From a bacterium (GTDB taxonomy: Bacteria; UBA10199; DSSB01), in contig JAUHYS010000049.1 in assembly GCA_030426445.1 (NCBI GenBank), forward strand, positions 1 to 10,716: a DNA stretch of 10,716 nt, in the 5' to 3' direction. Below the pieces are notes generated by a model. The model had not been told where the DNA came from, ran no database searches, and saw nothing but the letters and a program-made list of their open reading frames with translations. Of this stretch, positions 1 through 6,985 are shown piece by piece. The translations under genes and the position numbers were made by a program. Position 1 is the first letter of the stretch. Every line of letters starts with the position of its first letter.

Positions 1-909
1 AAAAAGCAATCTCCTAAAAGCTCTCGATCCATCGATAAAATCCGTTTGGCAGCGATTCAATATGAGCAAAGACGCATCCACAGTTTTGAAGAGTTTCAAC
101 AAATCGTGCTTTACTTTGTGGACGTCGTCTCGGACTACCATTGCGACTTTGTATTATTTCCAGAGTTGTTCACTCTGCAATTGCTCTCGATTGAAAATGA
201 AAAAATCGCCCCCAATAAAGCCGTGGAAAAACTCTGTGCTTACCAGGAAAGACTCGACGAACTCTTTTATAATCTTGCCATTAAATACAACGTCAATATT
301 ATTGCGGGCTCGCATCCAGTCAAAGATAAGAGTGGAAATTTATTTAATACTTCCGGAATCTATTTAAGAAATGGTGAAAAGCATAGCCAAAGTAAAATTC
401 ACCCCACTCCCAACGAAAAATTTTGGTGGAATATGTCTGGTAGTGATCATTTAGCAGCAATCGATACCGACTGCGGACCCGTTGGGGTTTTGATTTGTTA
501 CGACAGTGAGTTTCCGGAGCTTTCGCGTTATCTAGTGGATCAAGGTGCCAATATTATTTTTGTGCCATTTTTAACCGATGAAAAACAAAGCTATAACCGT
601 GTACGGTATTGCGCGCAGGCCCGCGCGGTGGAAAACCAATGCTATGTGGCGCTTGCAGGCAACGTAGGAAACCTTCCACGGGTCGAAAACATGGACATCC
701 ACTACGCCCAAAGCTGTATTTTAACACCTTGCGATTTCAATTTTTCGCGCGATGGCATTGCGGCAGACACGACACCCAATGTCGAAACTGTCGTAGTGGC
801 CGATGTGAGCTTACAAGAGTTACTGGACGCACGCAGCACGGGTACTGTTCAAAACTTGCGTGATCGCCGCCATGACCTGTATCATATTCAGTGGTTTAAG
901 CAGATATGA
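1..909 (+). CDS. Carbon-nitrogen hydrolase (nitrilase superfamily), 5' end outside window
   Basis: The frame is open from base 1 to the TGA at 907-909, so the gene starts upstream. An internal TTG at 46 could act as a start, but the codons before it read as a basic linker (KKQSPKSSRSIDKIR), so I treat the gene as partial. Counting the TTG as residue 1, the nitrilase Glu-Lys-Cys triad is visible: E40 in DFVLFPELF, K117 in SKIHPTPNE and C151 in VLICYDSEFPEL. Enzymes of this superfamily hydrolyse carbon-nitrogen bonds of amides or nitriles in the cytoplasm; the substrate here cannot be read from sequence. The opening LAAIQYEQR, the conserved SFEEF that follows and FVLFPELFTLQLLS resemble the branch in which an N-terminal GNAT acetyltransferase domain is fused to the hydrolase (Bacillus YhcX type). 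The linker supports this, but the GNAT part would lie outside the window. Confidence 0.9.
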   Translation, partial: KKQSPKSSRSIDKIRLAAIQYEQRRIHSFEEFQQIVLYFVDVVSDYHCDFVLFPELFTLQLLSIENEKIAPNKAVEKLCAYQERLDELFYNLAIKYNVNIIAGSHPVKDKSGNLFNTSGIYLRNGEKHSQSKIHPTPNEKFWWNMSGSDHLAAIDTDCGPVGVLICYDSEFPELSRYLVDQGANIIFVPFLTDEKQSYNRVRYCAQARAVENQCYVALAGNVGNLPRVENMDIHYAQSCILTPCDFNFSRDGIAADTTPNVETVVVADVSLQELLDARSTGTVQNLRDRRHDLYHIQWFKQI

Positions 910-950
910 TAGCAGAAAGTAAGCACTGCGATTCTTCCTTACTCATCTAA

Positions 951-969
951 AATGTCTTACGGAGACATT
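951..969. repeat. Small perfect hairpin between nitrilase and marC-like genes
   Basis: AATGTCT (951-957) and AGACATT (963-969) form a 7-bp stem with a 5-base loop, in the 105-bp gap between two converging genes. No T-run follows on either strand, so it is only a weak terminator candidate. A second short inverted repeat (CAGGC-T-GCCTG) lies at about 976-986. Confidence 0.35.
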
Positions 970-1014
970 CAGGTACAGGCTGCCTGGGATGCCATGGCTA
1001 GGTTGATATCTTAA

Positions 1015-1635
1015 CTATAAACCAACCGGAATTCTAAAGTATGCGGATATACCCGCCAAGATATTACTCATGGCAACCGAAGCTAAAATGAGTCCCATCA
1101 CACGGCTAATCAAACTGGCACCTCCCTGACCGATGATTTTGAAAATCTTTGCTGCAATCAATAAAAGAAAAAGAGTGATGAGCATGATAAATAGCATAAT
1201 CCCCACAGTAATGGCTTGATCCGGAATGGAAAAACGATGATTGTCAGTTAAAAGTACCACAGCCATCATGGCACCGGGTGAAGCAATGGAGGGAATTGCT
1301 AAAGGAAAAATGGCCTTATCGTGATTTTTTTTAATTAATTGCAGTTCACTTTCTGGTTTACTTTCACCAAAAATCATTGTCAGCGCAAAGAGAAATAAAA
1401 CAATTCCACCCGCAATTTGAAAAGCTGCCAGAGAAATTTTCATGGCCTCCAGCAAAAACTCTCCGAGGACTACAAAAAAAATTAAAGTCAATGAAGCAAT
1501 GATAATAGAATGAAAGGCAATTTTTCTGCTTTCACCTGAAGCAAGGCCCTTTGTAATAGCTAAAAAAACCGGCAAGGTTCCAATCGGGTCAATGACGGTC
1601 CATAATAAGACAAATTGGTTAATAAATTTTTCCAT
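1015..1635 (-). CDS. MarC family integral membrane protein
   Basis: This 206-residue protein has the length and pattern of the MarC/UPF0056 inner-membrane family. Visible family signatures are the first membrane helix with FVLLWTVIDPIGTLPVFL, the FQIAGGIVLFLFALTMIFG segment (about residues 72-90) and the PLAIPSIASPGAMMAVVLL stretch (about 111-129). Hydrophobic runs suggest about six helices, near residues 5-25, 42-64, 70-90, 112-130, 142-166 and 180-200. The family has no settled function; the old link to multiple antibiotic resistance was not upheld for E. coli MarC, and a transport or export role is only a guess. The ATG at 1633-1635 begins a typical short N-terminus before helix 1, but no clear Shine-Dalgarno precedes it. 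It is divergent from the DUF2905 gene and convergent with the nitrilase gene. Confidence 0.93.
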   Translation of the reverse strand: MEKFINQFVLLWTVIDPIGTLPVFLAITKGLASGESRKIAFHSIIIASLTLIFFVVLGEFLLEAMKISLAAFQIAGGIVLFLFALTMIFGESKPESELQLIKKNHDKAIFPLAIPSIASPGAMMAVVLLTDNHRFSIPDQAITVGIMLFIMLITLFLLLIAAKIFKIIGQGGASLISRVMGLILASVAMSNILAGISAYFRIPVGL

Positions 1636-1814
1636 TATTCAGTAATTTAAAAAGGCCCCACGTATAGTATAGTCGTTTATGGCCATGGCGAAAAGTCCAA
1701 AAAGCTTTTAGCAAATATCATCGAGTCCAAATTAGCGATAATCTGGATTCGGGTGATCAAGAAGTCAAAACACGATTGAAAAAAATATAGATAAAGTTTA
1801 GAAGCCAAAAGGCT

Positions 1815-2024
1815 ATGAGACAAGTTTTAATTATTGCAGGGATTAGCTTATTATTGGCGGGTTTGTTTTTTCCTTATGTTGTTAAAGTCTGGCATTTTTT
1901 GGATCAGCTTCCGGGAAACATCCGCATCAAACGTAATGGTTTCAACTTTTATTTTCCTTTGGCAACTTGTCTGGTGCTCAGTATCGTTTTTTCACTACTT
2001 TTTAATTTTTTAAGAAAGAGATAA
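1815..2024 (+). CDS. DUF2905 family small membrane protein
   Basis: The product is 69 residues with two hydrophobic segments (about residues 4-24 and 47-64) joined by a polar loop. The loop carries the DUF2905 signature: LDQLPGNIRIKRNGFNFYFP, close to the usual LGxLPGDIxxxRxxFxFYFPL. Family members are 60-75 residue membrane proteins of unknown role. The sequence ends in the basic tail FLRKR, which suggests a cytoplasmic C-terminus. The only upstream purine run (AAAAGG) is very close to the ATG, so translation initiation looks weak. The gene stands alone: the divergent MarC gene lies to its left and a repeat-rich gap to its right. Confidence 0.88.
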   Translation: MRQVLIIAGISLLLAGLFFPYVVKVWHFLDQLPGNIRIKRNGFNFYFPLATCLVLSIVFSLLFNFLRKR

Positions 2025-2063
2025 TATAGTATTTAAAGTTTTCTTTACTACGAAATAACTATA

Positions 2064-2202
2064 CCCCCTTCGAAAAAATACCGTGAAATTCGATGCAAAA
2101 CCGAGCGAAAAAGATCTGAACTGTTTGAGATTCCGATGAAATCGGGACCGAGTTTGCAGATCTTAGCTCGGTGAGTGAGAATTTAGGTATTTTATTCGGG
2201 GG
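2064..2202. repeat. Nested imperfect palindrome, about 139 bp
   Basis: Five sets of complementary arms are nested around one centre: CCCCC 2064-2068 with GGGGG 2198-2202; CGAAAAAATACC 2071-2082 with GGTATTTTATTCG 2186-2198 (one-base bulge); AAATTC 2086-2091 with GAATTT 2179-2184; CCGAGC 2101-2106 with GCTCGG 2166-2171, joined by AAGATCTG 2111-2118 with CAGATCTT 2157-2164; and TTCCGAT 2131-2137 with ATCGGGA 2141-2147 (one G-T pair, loop GAA). As RNA it could fold into one long interrupted hairpin. It could be a small non-autonomous palindromic element, a structured RNA or a transcript-end structure; sequence alone does not decide. Confidence 0.75.
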
Positions 2203-2222
2203 ATTAAGGGTCTTTTTCTTTG

Positions 2223-2256
2223 TTACTTTCTTTTTGACCCATCAAAAAGAAAGTAA
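2223..2256. repeat. Perfect 14-bp inverted repeat
   Basis: TTACTTTCTTTTTG (2223-2236) and CAAAAAGAAAGTAA (2243-2256) are exact reverse complements around the 6-base loop ACCCAT. A purine run of mostly A follows on the plus strand, so this is not a standard rho-independent terminator for DUF2905, and no T tract follows on the minus strand either. It sits 20 bp after the nested palindrome and may be part of the same element. Confidence 0.8.
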
Positions 2257-2289
2257 ATAAAAAAAAAAAAGAGTAATAATTTAATTTAA

Positions 2290-2319
2290 CTGACAAAATA
2301 GTAAGATACAAAATACTAA
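2290..2319 (+). promoter_or_regulatory. Candidate promoter for the arsC-like gene
   Basis: CTGACA (2290-2295) differs at one position from the sigma-70 -35 consensus. TACTAA (2314-2319), 18 bp downstream, is a weak -10. The surroundings are extremely AT-rich, so chance matches are likely. The gene's ribosome binding site AGGA (2339-2342) follows, 8 bp before the ATG. Confidence 0.3.
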
Positions 2320-2350
2320 ATAAAATTTAAAAAACTCTAGGAAAAATTCT

Positions 2351-2695
2351 ATGACAAAAATCTACCACAATCCCCGTTGCTCTAAATCCCGCCAAACTTT
2401 AGAACTGATTCAATCCAAAGGAATAGAACCTACAGTCATCGAATATTTAAAAACTCCTCCCAGCGCACAAGAACTCGACAGCATCTTAAAAAAACTCGAT
2501 CTCGAACCCCAAGCTATCACCCGCACGAAAGAAAAAACCTATGCCGAGTTAGGGCTCAAAGATAAAGCTCTCAATCGCCAAGAGATGATCCAGGCCTTGG
2601 TAGAAAACCCCATTTTAATCGAGCGCCCCATTGTGGTCAACATTGGCAAAGCCGCAATTGGCAGGCCTCCGGAGAAGGTGTTGGAGATTTTGTGA
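2351..2695 (+). CDS. arsC: Arsenate reductase (glutaredoxin-type), ArsC/YfgD family
   Basis: At 114 residues this is closer in length to the YfgD/ArsC-like proteins (about 119) than to plasmid ArsC (about 141). The thioredoxin-fold start IYHNPRCSKSR holds the catalytic Cys10, and the C-terminal part shows ERPIVV and IGRPPEKVLEIL, which are typical of YfgD. ArsC enzymes reduce arsenate to arsenite in the cytoplasm using glutathione and glutaredoxin; for YfgD-type members this activity is mostly inferred from family membership. An AGGA ribosome binding site 8 bp upstream supports the ATG start. No arsR, arsB or acr3 gene is nearby, so a dedicated arsenic operon is not supported here and a general redox role is possible. 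Confidence 0.93.
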   Translation: MTKIYHNPRCSKSRQTLELIQSKGIEPTVIEYLKTPPSAQELDSILKKLDLEPQAITRTKEKTYAELGLKDKALNRQEMIQALVENPILIERPIVVNIGKAAIGRPPEKVLEIL

Positions 2696-2739
2696 GGAGA
2701 AAATTACTTTTGTCCGTGCAGAATATTTATAAACTTTCC

Positions 2740-2844
2740 TCATCTCATCACAAAAACAAACTCCCGGCCATGCTTTTGCATTTGCAACAAACCGTGATCT
2801 GCCAGTTCTAAAAGGTCCGTGCGCGCAGAAAAAATAAATCTCAA
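2740..2844 (-). pseudogene. Remnant of a winged-helix C-terminus (possibly Fic-family)
   Basis: Reading the minus strand, codons from 2844 down to the TGA at 2740-2742 encode about 34 residues including SARTDLLELADHGLL and then HGREFVFVM. This looks like the recognition helix and wing of a winged-helix domain of the kind found at the end of Fic-family proteins and similar regulators. A stop codon lies directly upstream (2845-2847), and I found no Fic catalytic motif (HxFxxGNGR) in the upstream minus-strand frames checked. I read it as the relic of a deleted gene. The family assignment is a guess from pattern. Confidence 0.4.
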
Positions 2845-3053
2845 TTATGGCGTTTCATTTGCTTCATTTGAATCAGAAAAAAAAGGGCTATCCAAATATA
2901 TGGTCACTATAGTTACACTTATGAAGACCTGGTAAAAAATATAGAGAAGTCTAATCGCAAACTATCCAAAAAGTTAAAAAACATGCATGACTTTAGAATC
3001 ACAGCTGACTTTCCCGTGTCCCGCAGATTCAACATAAAGGACTGGGCTATAAT

Positions 3054-3075
3054 CTATATCGCGACTATATCGCGA
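3054..3075. repeat. 11-bp tandem repeat, two copies
   Basis: CTATATCGCGA occurs twice in exact tandem (3054-3064 and 3065-3075); each copy contains the palindrome TCGCGA. It lies just ahead of the large gene and could be a duplicated binding site or a slippage product. Confidence 0.6.
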
Positions 3076-3164
3076 CCTTTTTGCAAAAAATCACGCAACA
3101 TTTCCTGAGATTTTCCGAGAAGTCTATAGCCTGTCAATATATCGCACTTTTAATTGGACTTTGT

Positions 3165-5741
3165 ATGGCGCGAACCCGCAATCAGGCATTTAGCACACAA
3201 GTCGCTAAAAATGCCGTCTACGGAGGTGCCTTGGGAGGCTGGATCGGTGGCTCACTGGTACGGGGCTATCACCGCAGTGGAGTCACGGCCCTGGCTTCCG
3301 ATGGCTTTGATACCATTTCCAAAGAACAACACCGCTACAATCTGGCGCATGCGGCCGCAATCCCTGTAACGGTGGGGGGCCTCAAGTTTTTTTCAGCACT
3401 GACACAAAAAGCCACGCTTTTATTTTTAGGAGAGGAGCTAGCAAAAAAGACCCTTAGCCAAGCCGTGATAGGCTCGGTCAGTGGAGCCGCAGCTTCAGTG
3501 AGTTCTGACCTGGCTATCGGAGCCATTGCAGGCAAGACAGAGATCAGCCCAGAAAAGGCTGCGAGTTTTGCCTTGGCCGGAGCCACCCTACCCTGGATAC
3601 GCCGTTTGCTTCCTTGGCAAAATCTTTTAGAAAGTCCCCAACTCAATCGCGGGACACTCAGTGCCCTGCATGAAGGCCGCAGTGTTTTTGATCCAGAATT
3701 AGGCAAACAGGTTATTAATATGGGCAGTCCGGTGGTAGAAAGTGGGGTTCTACTTGGAAGCGCTGTCACAGACACCGCCCTCTTCTTAGCGGTGGATCAA
3801 ACTCTACGCCCGAAGCCTGCAGCAAACACAGAGCCGCACACACCCAGCCTCAGTGAACTAGCTGCCAGCCGCCTGGCCTTTGGCATCTGGGCTCGTACTT
3901 TAGGAGGTCTGAGATGGAGAGGCTTTGCCAATCAGCCACTTCCCTTAAAAACCGAAGCAGCTCAAAGACCCGAAGTCTTGGCCTTGAAACCCGCTTCACA
4001 AGGCACTTTAACGCCTGCTCCTAGCAAAGTCCCTGCAAGTGTCCCCTCTCGTAGACCGCTACCTCTCAGCACTGGCCAAAAATGGGCTGCCAGCCTCACG
4101 GCTTTTTTAGGGGTGGGTGGCTATAGCTTGGAAGTCTTTGCCAGTGTGGGAACGGAGACTTCTTCTGGAGATCCCAGTATGTGGGGACCCGTGAGTTTGG
4201 CCATAGCGGGAATTCTCTCCCTCGCAAATTTTAGAGAACATTCAATGGAGAGAATTTTTGAAGAGTTCTGTCAGCGCCATGGACTAGCCAGGGCTCTAAA
4301 TATCGATACGGATTCGACCCAAGACATCGCAAGCCTTCGTGCTCTATTAGAACAAGCTGATTCCCTACTTGCAAAAATTGAAATCAACGCAAAAAGACTG
4401 CAAACTCCAGAAGAGATTCTGTCCAAAGAAAAAGTTCAGTGGCTGCGCTATGCAGCAGGGCAACGTGAAGTGGATTTTGCGCAACAAAAGGGCTGGCCCG
4501 CTCGCGTTCCCGTCAGGCGCCTGGAAGACCTGATCACAAATCTAGAAAAACTCCATCAAAGCTATGCAAAACGGGTAGAAAACATGGAAAAACTCCATTT
4601 AATAGATGAGTTTTTAGAACGCACCATTGGAATGACTCGAGGCACCCCTCCTTATAAATCAGTTGAAGGCGTGCTACAAAAACTGGAAAAGGGAATGTCC
4701 AAAGAAGAGCTGACAAAACATTTGGTAAAGCTGAGTGAAAAAGTCCAGGCACTGCGAGCAAAACAAAGTTCAAAAGGAAAAGTCGTCTCACTCAATCGCA
4801 ACACAGATCTTCAAAGAATTGTGGATCTCTTTACTGCAAACCCCCAAGCTAGTTGGGAAGCGATTGAACACGCTTTGGACCAGGCCCTGGAAGCAGCCTT
4901 GCGTGCAGATACGGATTTAGTCACAGAATCTGATCCCATTTCTAAAACAGAAAATACCCGCCCGCAAGCAACGGGACCTCGATTGGTGCAAGAACCCAAA
5001 GCGCCCGCCGCAGGGCCTCTCATGGCAGCAGAAGGACTGGCTGCGCTCATTAGAAATCCAGAATTGCGCGAGCAGTTCATGAGATTATTGCCTCGAGAAC
5101 TACGCAACATGACTTTGGAAGGAGTGCTCAGGCTCGCTAACAGACATCGCACTCAAGCACGCTTTCAACCCATTACTGAAGAACAGATCGCCTCGATTGT
5201 TTTTCATCGAGGAGAAATCCCCGGTGCCAGCGTGGCCACGGTCAGCGCGGAAAATATAGGGCATGGCATCAGTTATCAGGGACTGGGGGATGCAAAACAG
5301 CATGCGGTTGCAGCCATTGGATACCAGAGTCTCGGAAACATCTTACATGATAATACATTGAACCCACGCATGAAACTCAATCAAGCTTTGCAAAGGGCCC
5401 ACAAACATTCTGCGATTTTCTACAGTTCACCCACCGGCTCTGGCAATCGGGAAACCTTAGTGGCTGCCAAAGGTCGCGGCAATTGGATCCACGTACGCCC
5501 TCAAGCGGGTAATCATCCAGGTCTGTCCATTATTCAACAAGGAAATGGCAGAGCAGGCGTACAGGCGATTGAAAATGTACAAAAGGGCGATTTTATTGTT
5601 TTACTTTCGGGTCCTGCCTCACCGAGAGTCTTTCGTGATGCCCCTCATGAAGACAGCATAGATTTAAGCTACCATCTTAGAGACCAGCTCTACGATAAGC
5701 AGGGCAAAGGCCCCCAAGCCATTGTCTTAGAAATAAATTAG
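3165..5741 (+). CDS. Large Gly/Ala-rich protein with C-terminal PP2C-like (probably inactive) domain
   Basis: I do not recognise this protein as a named family. From the ATG at 3165 it has 858 residues; a TTG at 3081 would add 28 residues, and neither start has a good ribosome binding site. About residues 1-360 are rich in Gly/Ala/Leu, with several hydrophobic stretches (about 14-32, 112-138, 190-210, 307-330 and 341-355), so membrane association is likely. Residues about 390-535 are charged, with coiled-coil character. A Pro-rich linker (about 590-630) leads to the last 170 or so residues, which match the PP2C phosphatase layout: QGLGDAKQHAVAAIGYQSL, then ETLVAAKGRGNWIHV, GNHPGL, QKGDFIVLLSGPA and a final AIVLEI strand. 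The positions normally held by metal-binding Asp read Gln (Q705), Asn-His (N783), Gly-Pro (G816, P817) and Gly-Pro (G849, P850). Catalysis therefore seems lost, leaving perhaps a binding or scaffold role. GC is locally high (37 of 60 at 3841-3900). Confidence 0.8.
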   Translation: MARTRNQAFSTQVAKNAVYGGALGGWIGGSLVRGYHRSGVTALASDGFDTISKEQHRYNLAHAAAIPVTVGGLKFFSALTQKATLLFLGEELAKKTLSQAVIGSVSGAAASVSSDLAIGAIAGKTEISPEKAASFALAGATLPWIRRLLPWQNLLESPQLNRGTLSALHEGRSVFDPELGKQVINMGSPVVESGVLLGSAVTDTALFLAVDQTLRPKPAANTEPHTPSLSELAASRLAFGIWARTLGGLRWRGFANQPLPLKTEAAQRPEVLALKPASQGTLTPAPSKVPASVPSRRPLPLSTGQKWAASLTAFLGVGGYSLEVFASVGTETSSGDPSMWGPVSLAIAGILSLANFREHSMERIFEEFCQRHGLARALNIDTDSTQDIASLRALLEQADSLLAKIEINAKRLQTPEEILSKEKVQWLRYAAGQREVDFAQQKGWPARVPVRRLEDLITNLEKLHQSYAKRVENMEKLHLIDEFLERTIGMTRGTPPYKSVEGVLQKLEKGMSKEELTKHLVKLSEKVQALRAKQSSKGKVVSLNRNTDLQRIVDLFTANPQASWEAIEHALDQALEAALRADTDLVTESDPISKTENTRPQATGPRLVQEPKAPAAGPLMAAEGLAALIRNPELREQFMRLLPRELRNMTLEGVLRLANRHRTQARFQPITEEQIASIVFHRGEIPGASVATVSAENIGHGISYQGLGDAKQHAVAAIGYQSLGNILHDNTLNPRMKLNQALQRAHKHSAIFYSSPTGSGNRETLVAAKGRGNWIHVRPQAGNHPGLSIIQQGNGRAGVQAIENVQKGDFIVLLSGPASPRVFRDAPHEDSIDLSYHLRDQLYDKQGKGPQAIVLEIN

Positions 5742-5757
5742 AGATTAATTTCAAAAA

Positions 5758-5773
5758 TCACCCTTATGGGTGA
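5758..5773 (+). terminator. Weak hairpin after the large gene
   Basis: TCACCC (5758-5763) pairs with GGGTGA (5768-5773) around the loop TTAT, 16 bp after the stop codon. The following bases contain scattered Ts rather than a clean U tract, so read-through into the next gene is likely. Confidence 0.3.
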
Positions 5774-5843
5774 AGCCTAAAAAGATTTCTTTTGTTAGAT
5801 CTTCATCGATTTTCAGAGTGTTGAAAATCCATTTTTTGCTAAA

Positions 5844-5849
5844 GAAGGA
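5844..5849 (+). promoter_or_regulatory. Ribosome binding site deciding the start of the lysine-rich gene
   Basis: GAAGGA lies 4 bp before the ATG at 5854 and 7 bp before the ATG at 5857. This favours the MMIKRP start over the upstream GTG at 5770. Confidence 0.6.
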
Positions 5850-5853
5850 AATC

Positions 5854-6963
5854 ATGATGATTAAAAGACCGGCAAAATCCATCACGGGTGGAAATTCAAA
5901 ATTAAGCCAAGCTTTTCAGTTAAAGCAACCGGGCAAAAAATCCATCCCTGTGTTTAAGCAAGGCACACACCAGACACGGCTTGGACAACTAGAAAAAACT
6001 CAAAAAAAGACCGGCCCTCGCGTTGAAAATTTACCGAAAAATCAAGTTTCCTCTGCAAAGGAAGATCCCAAAACAGACCCTCTCTCTAAAGAAGCTCTCA
6101 TGGAAGGTCAAATCAAAGCTTTTCAGGCAGGCATGCTAGAGGAAAGTCAAAAACTGGAAGCCAAAAATCAAAAAATTTTGGGTATCTATGAATTTATTGC
6201 TGCGGGCAAGCCTGCACCTGAATCTTGGAATCCCTTAGCTTCAGAGCAAAAACCCCATCCTCCGATGAGTAAAACTATTCCTAGCGCAGATGCCTCTTTC
6301 GAAGAACTCGCTCATCTCAATCAAGTGGAGCGCTTTGAGCACTTTTACAAACATAATAAAGATTTCCGGTCCTTTCATGATGAGGTCCGTACAACACAAG
6401 ACGAAGGGGAACCTGTAGAGTATGTTCCTCCTAGAGCAACGGGCATGATCGAAAACTGTGATGCAGATCTCATCGTCATTGATATTTTAACAGGTGGAGC
6501 ACGTTTCCTTTTATCTAGAGGATTAAAATATGCCGTTAAAAAAACTGTAGAAAAAAGTGTCACGAAAAGTGCTCAAAGAGTCGCTAAAAATTTCACCAAG
6601 AACACTATCAAAAAAGGGATCACTTGGGTTCGAAAATTCCCTGGTGATGTTTACCGTCCTATTGCACGCTATCAACTTAACAGAACCGGAATTCATTTTT
6701 CCGGAGGCCGCTGGCGAGTCATGGCTGGACTTCCCAAAGCAGGCACGGTTGTTAGCAACAAATTGGTTGATGCAGCCATGTCTCCCACTTATTGGCTCGC
6801 TCAACCCGCAACGCAAACTTTAGGAGCGGTGGCAGCAGGTTATCTGAATGCCACTGTCAATGAACCAGGGGGGCCTACTCATCCCGCTGAGGCCATTGGC
6901 CAAACCATCCAGTTGATTGAGACCCTTTGCAAAGATTTTCCAAAAGCTTCACCAGAGAAATAA
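5854..6963 (+). CDS. Hypothetical lysine-rich protein downstream of the PP2C-like gene
   Basis: I do not recognise this protein. I chose the ATG at 5854 (369 residues) because AAGAAGGA lies just upstream; the adjacent ATG at 5857 has even better spacing. A GTG at 5770 would add 28 residues but lacks a ribosome binding site. Residues 1-80 are rich in Lys, Gln and Pro and probably disordered. About 80-110 are helical and charged. Residues 204-228 form a mildly hydrophobic stretch (LIVIDILTGGARFLLSRGL). A very basic Lys/Thr/Ser-rich segment follows (229-256), then a better-ordered part with YRPIARYQLNRTGIHF and SGGRWRVMAGLP. There is no signal peptide and no recognised catalytic motif. It starts 112 bp after the large gene and on the same strand, so the two may be expressed together. 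The hydrophobic-then-basic layout resembles linkers before toxin domains in some polymorphic toxins, but that is weak inference. Confidence 0.75.
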   Translation: MMIKRPAKSITGGNSKLSQAFQLKQPGKKSIPVFKQGTHQTRLGQLEKTQKKTGPRVENLPKNQVSSAKEDPKTDPLSKEALMEGQIKAFQAGMLEESQKLEAKNQKILGIYEFIAAGKPAPESWNPLASEQKPHPPMSKTIPSADASFEELAHLNQVERFEHFYKHNKDFRSFHDEVRTTQDEGEPVEYVPPRATGMIENCDADLIVIDILTGGARFLLSRGLKYAVKKTVEKSVTKSAQRVAKNFTKNTIKKGITWVRKFPGDVYRPIARYQLNRTGIHFSGGRWRVMAGLPKAGTVVSNKLVDAAMSPTYWLAQPATQTLGAVAAGYLNATVNEPGGPTHPAEAIGQTIQLIETLCKDFPKASPEK

Positions 6964-6985
6964 ATAATAAAGACCCTGCTATGAT

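Larger units (their letters stand above)
2025..2350. other. Gene-free gap of 326 bp with structured repeats
   Basis: No convincing coding frame is present. The stretch holds an interrupted set of nested inverted repeats (2064-2202), a perfect 14-bp inverted repeat (2223-2256), a run of A residues, and a very AT-rich leader before the ArsC gene (10 G+C in the 60 bases of 2281-2340). The repeats are described separately. Confidence 0.8.
2696..3164. other. Probably decayed intergenic stretch before the large gene
   Basis: About 470 bp hold no intact gene. There is a C-terminal gene fragment on the minus strand (2740-2844), a plus-strand open frame with no plausible early start codon (about 2863-3107), and an 11-bp tandem repeat at 3054-3075. 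The frame of the following large gene is open back to a TGA at 3006-3008, so its true start could lie within this stretch. Confidence 0.6.

Noticed and set aside
1654..1776. Short open frame containing VVYGHGEKSKKLLANII between the MarC and DUF2905 genes
   Set aside because: It faintly resembles the C-terminal tail of some metallo-beta-lactamase RNases, but it is only about 40 codons, has no plausible start or upstream domain, and the match is too short to call a pseudogene.
2223..2256. Perfect inverted repeat as a terminator for DUF2905 or as a bidirectional terminator
   Set aside because: A-rich sequence follows on the plus strand and no T tract follows on the minus strand, so it lacks the U run needed for intrinsic termination.
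2351..2695. Arsenic resistance operon
   Set aside because: Only the ArsC/YfgD-like gene is present; there is no arsR, arsB, acr3 or arsenite-binding regulator nearby.
3335..3775. Long antisense open frame inside the large gene
   Set aside because: It lies wholly within the 3165-5741 gene, has no recognisable domain and no ribosome binding site, and is explained by the base composition of the sense gene.
5854..6963. Polymorphic toxin assignment for the lysine-rich protein
   Set aside because: There is no export domain, no recognised toxin motif and no adjacent small immunity gene; the hydrophobic-basic layout alone is not enough.
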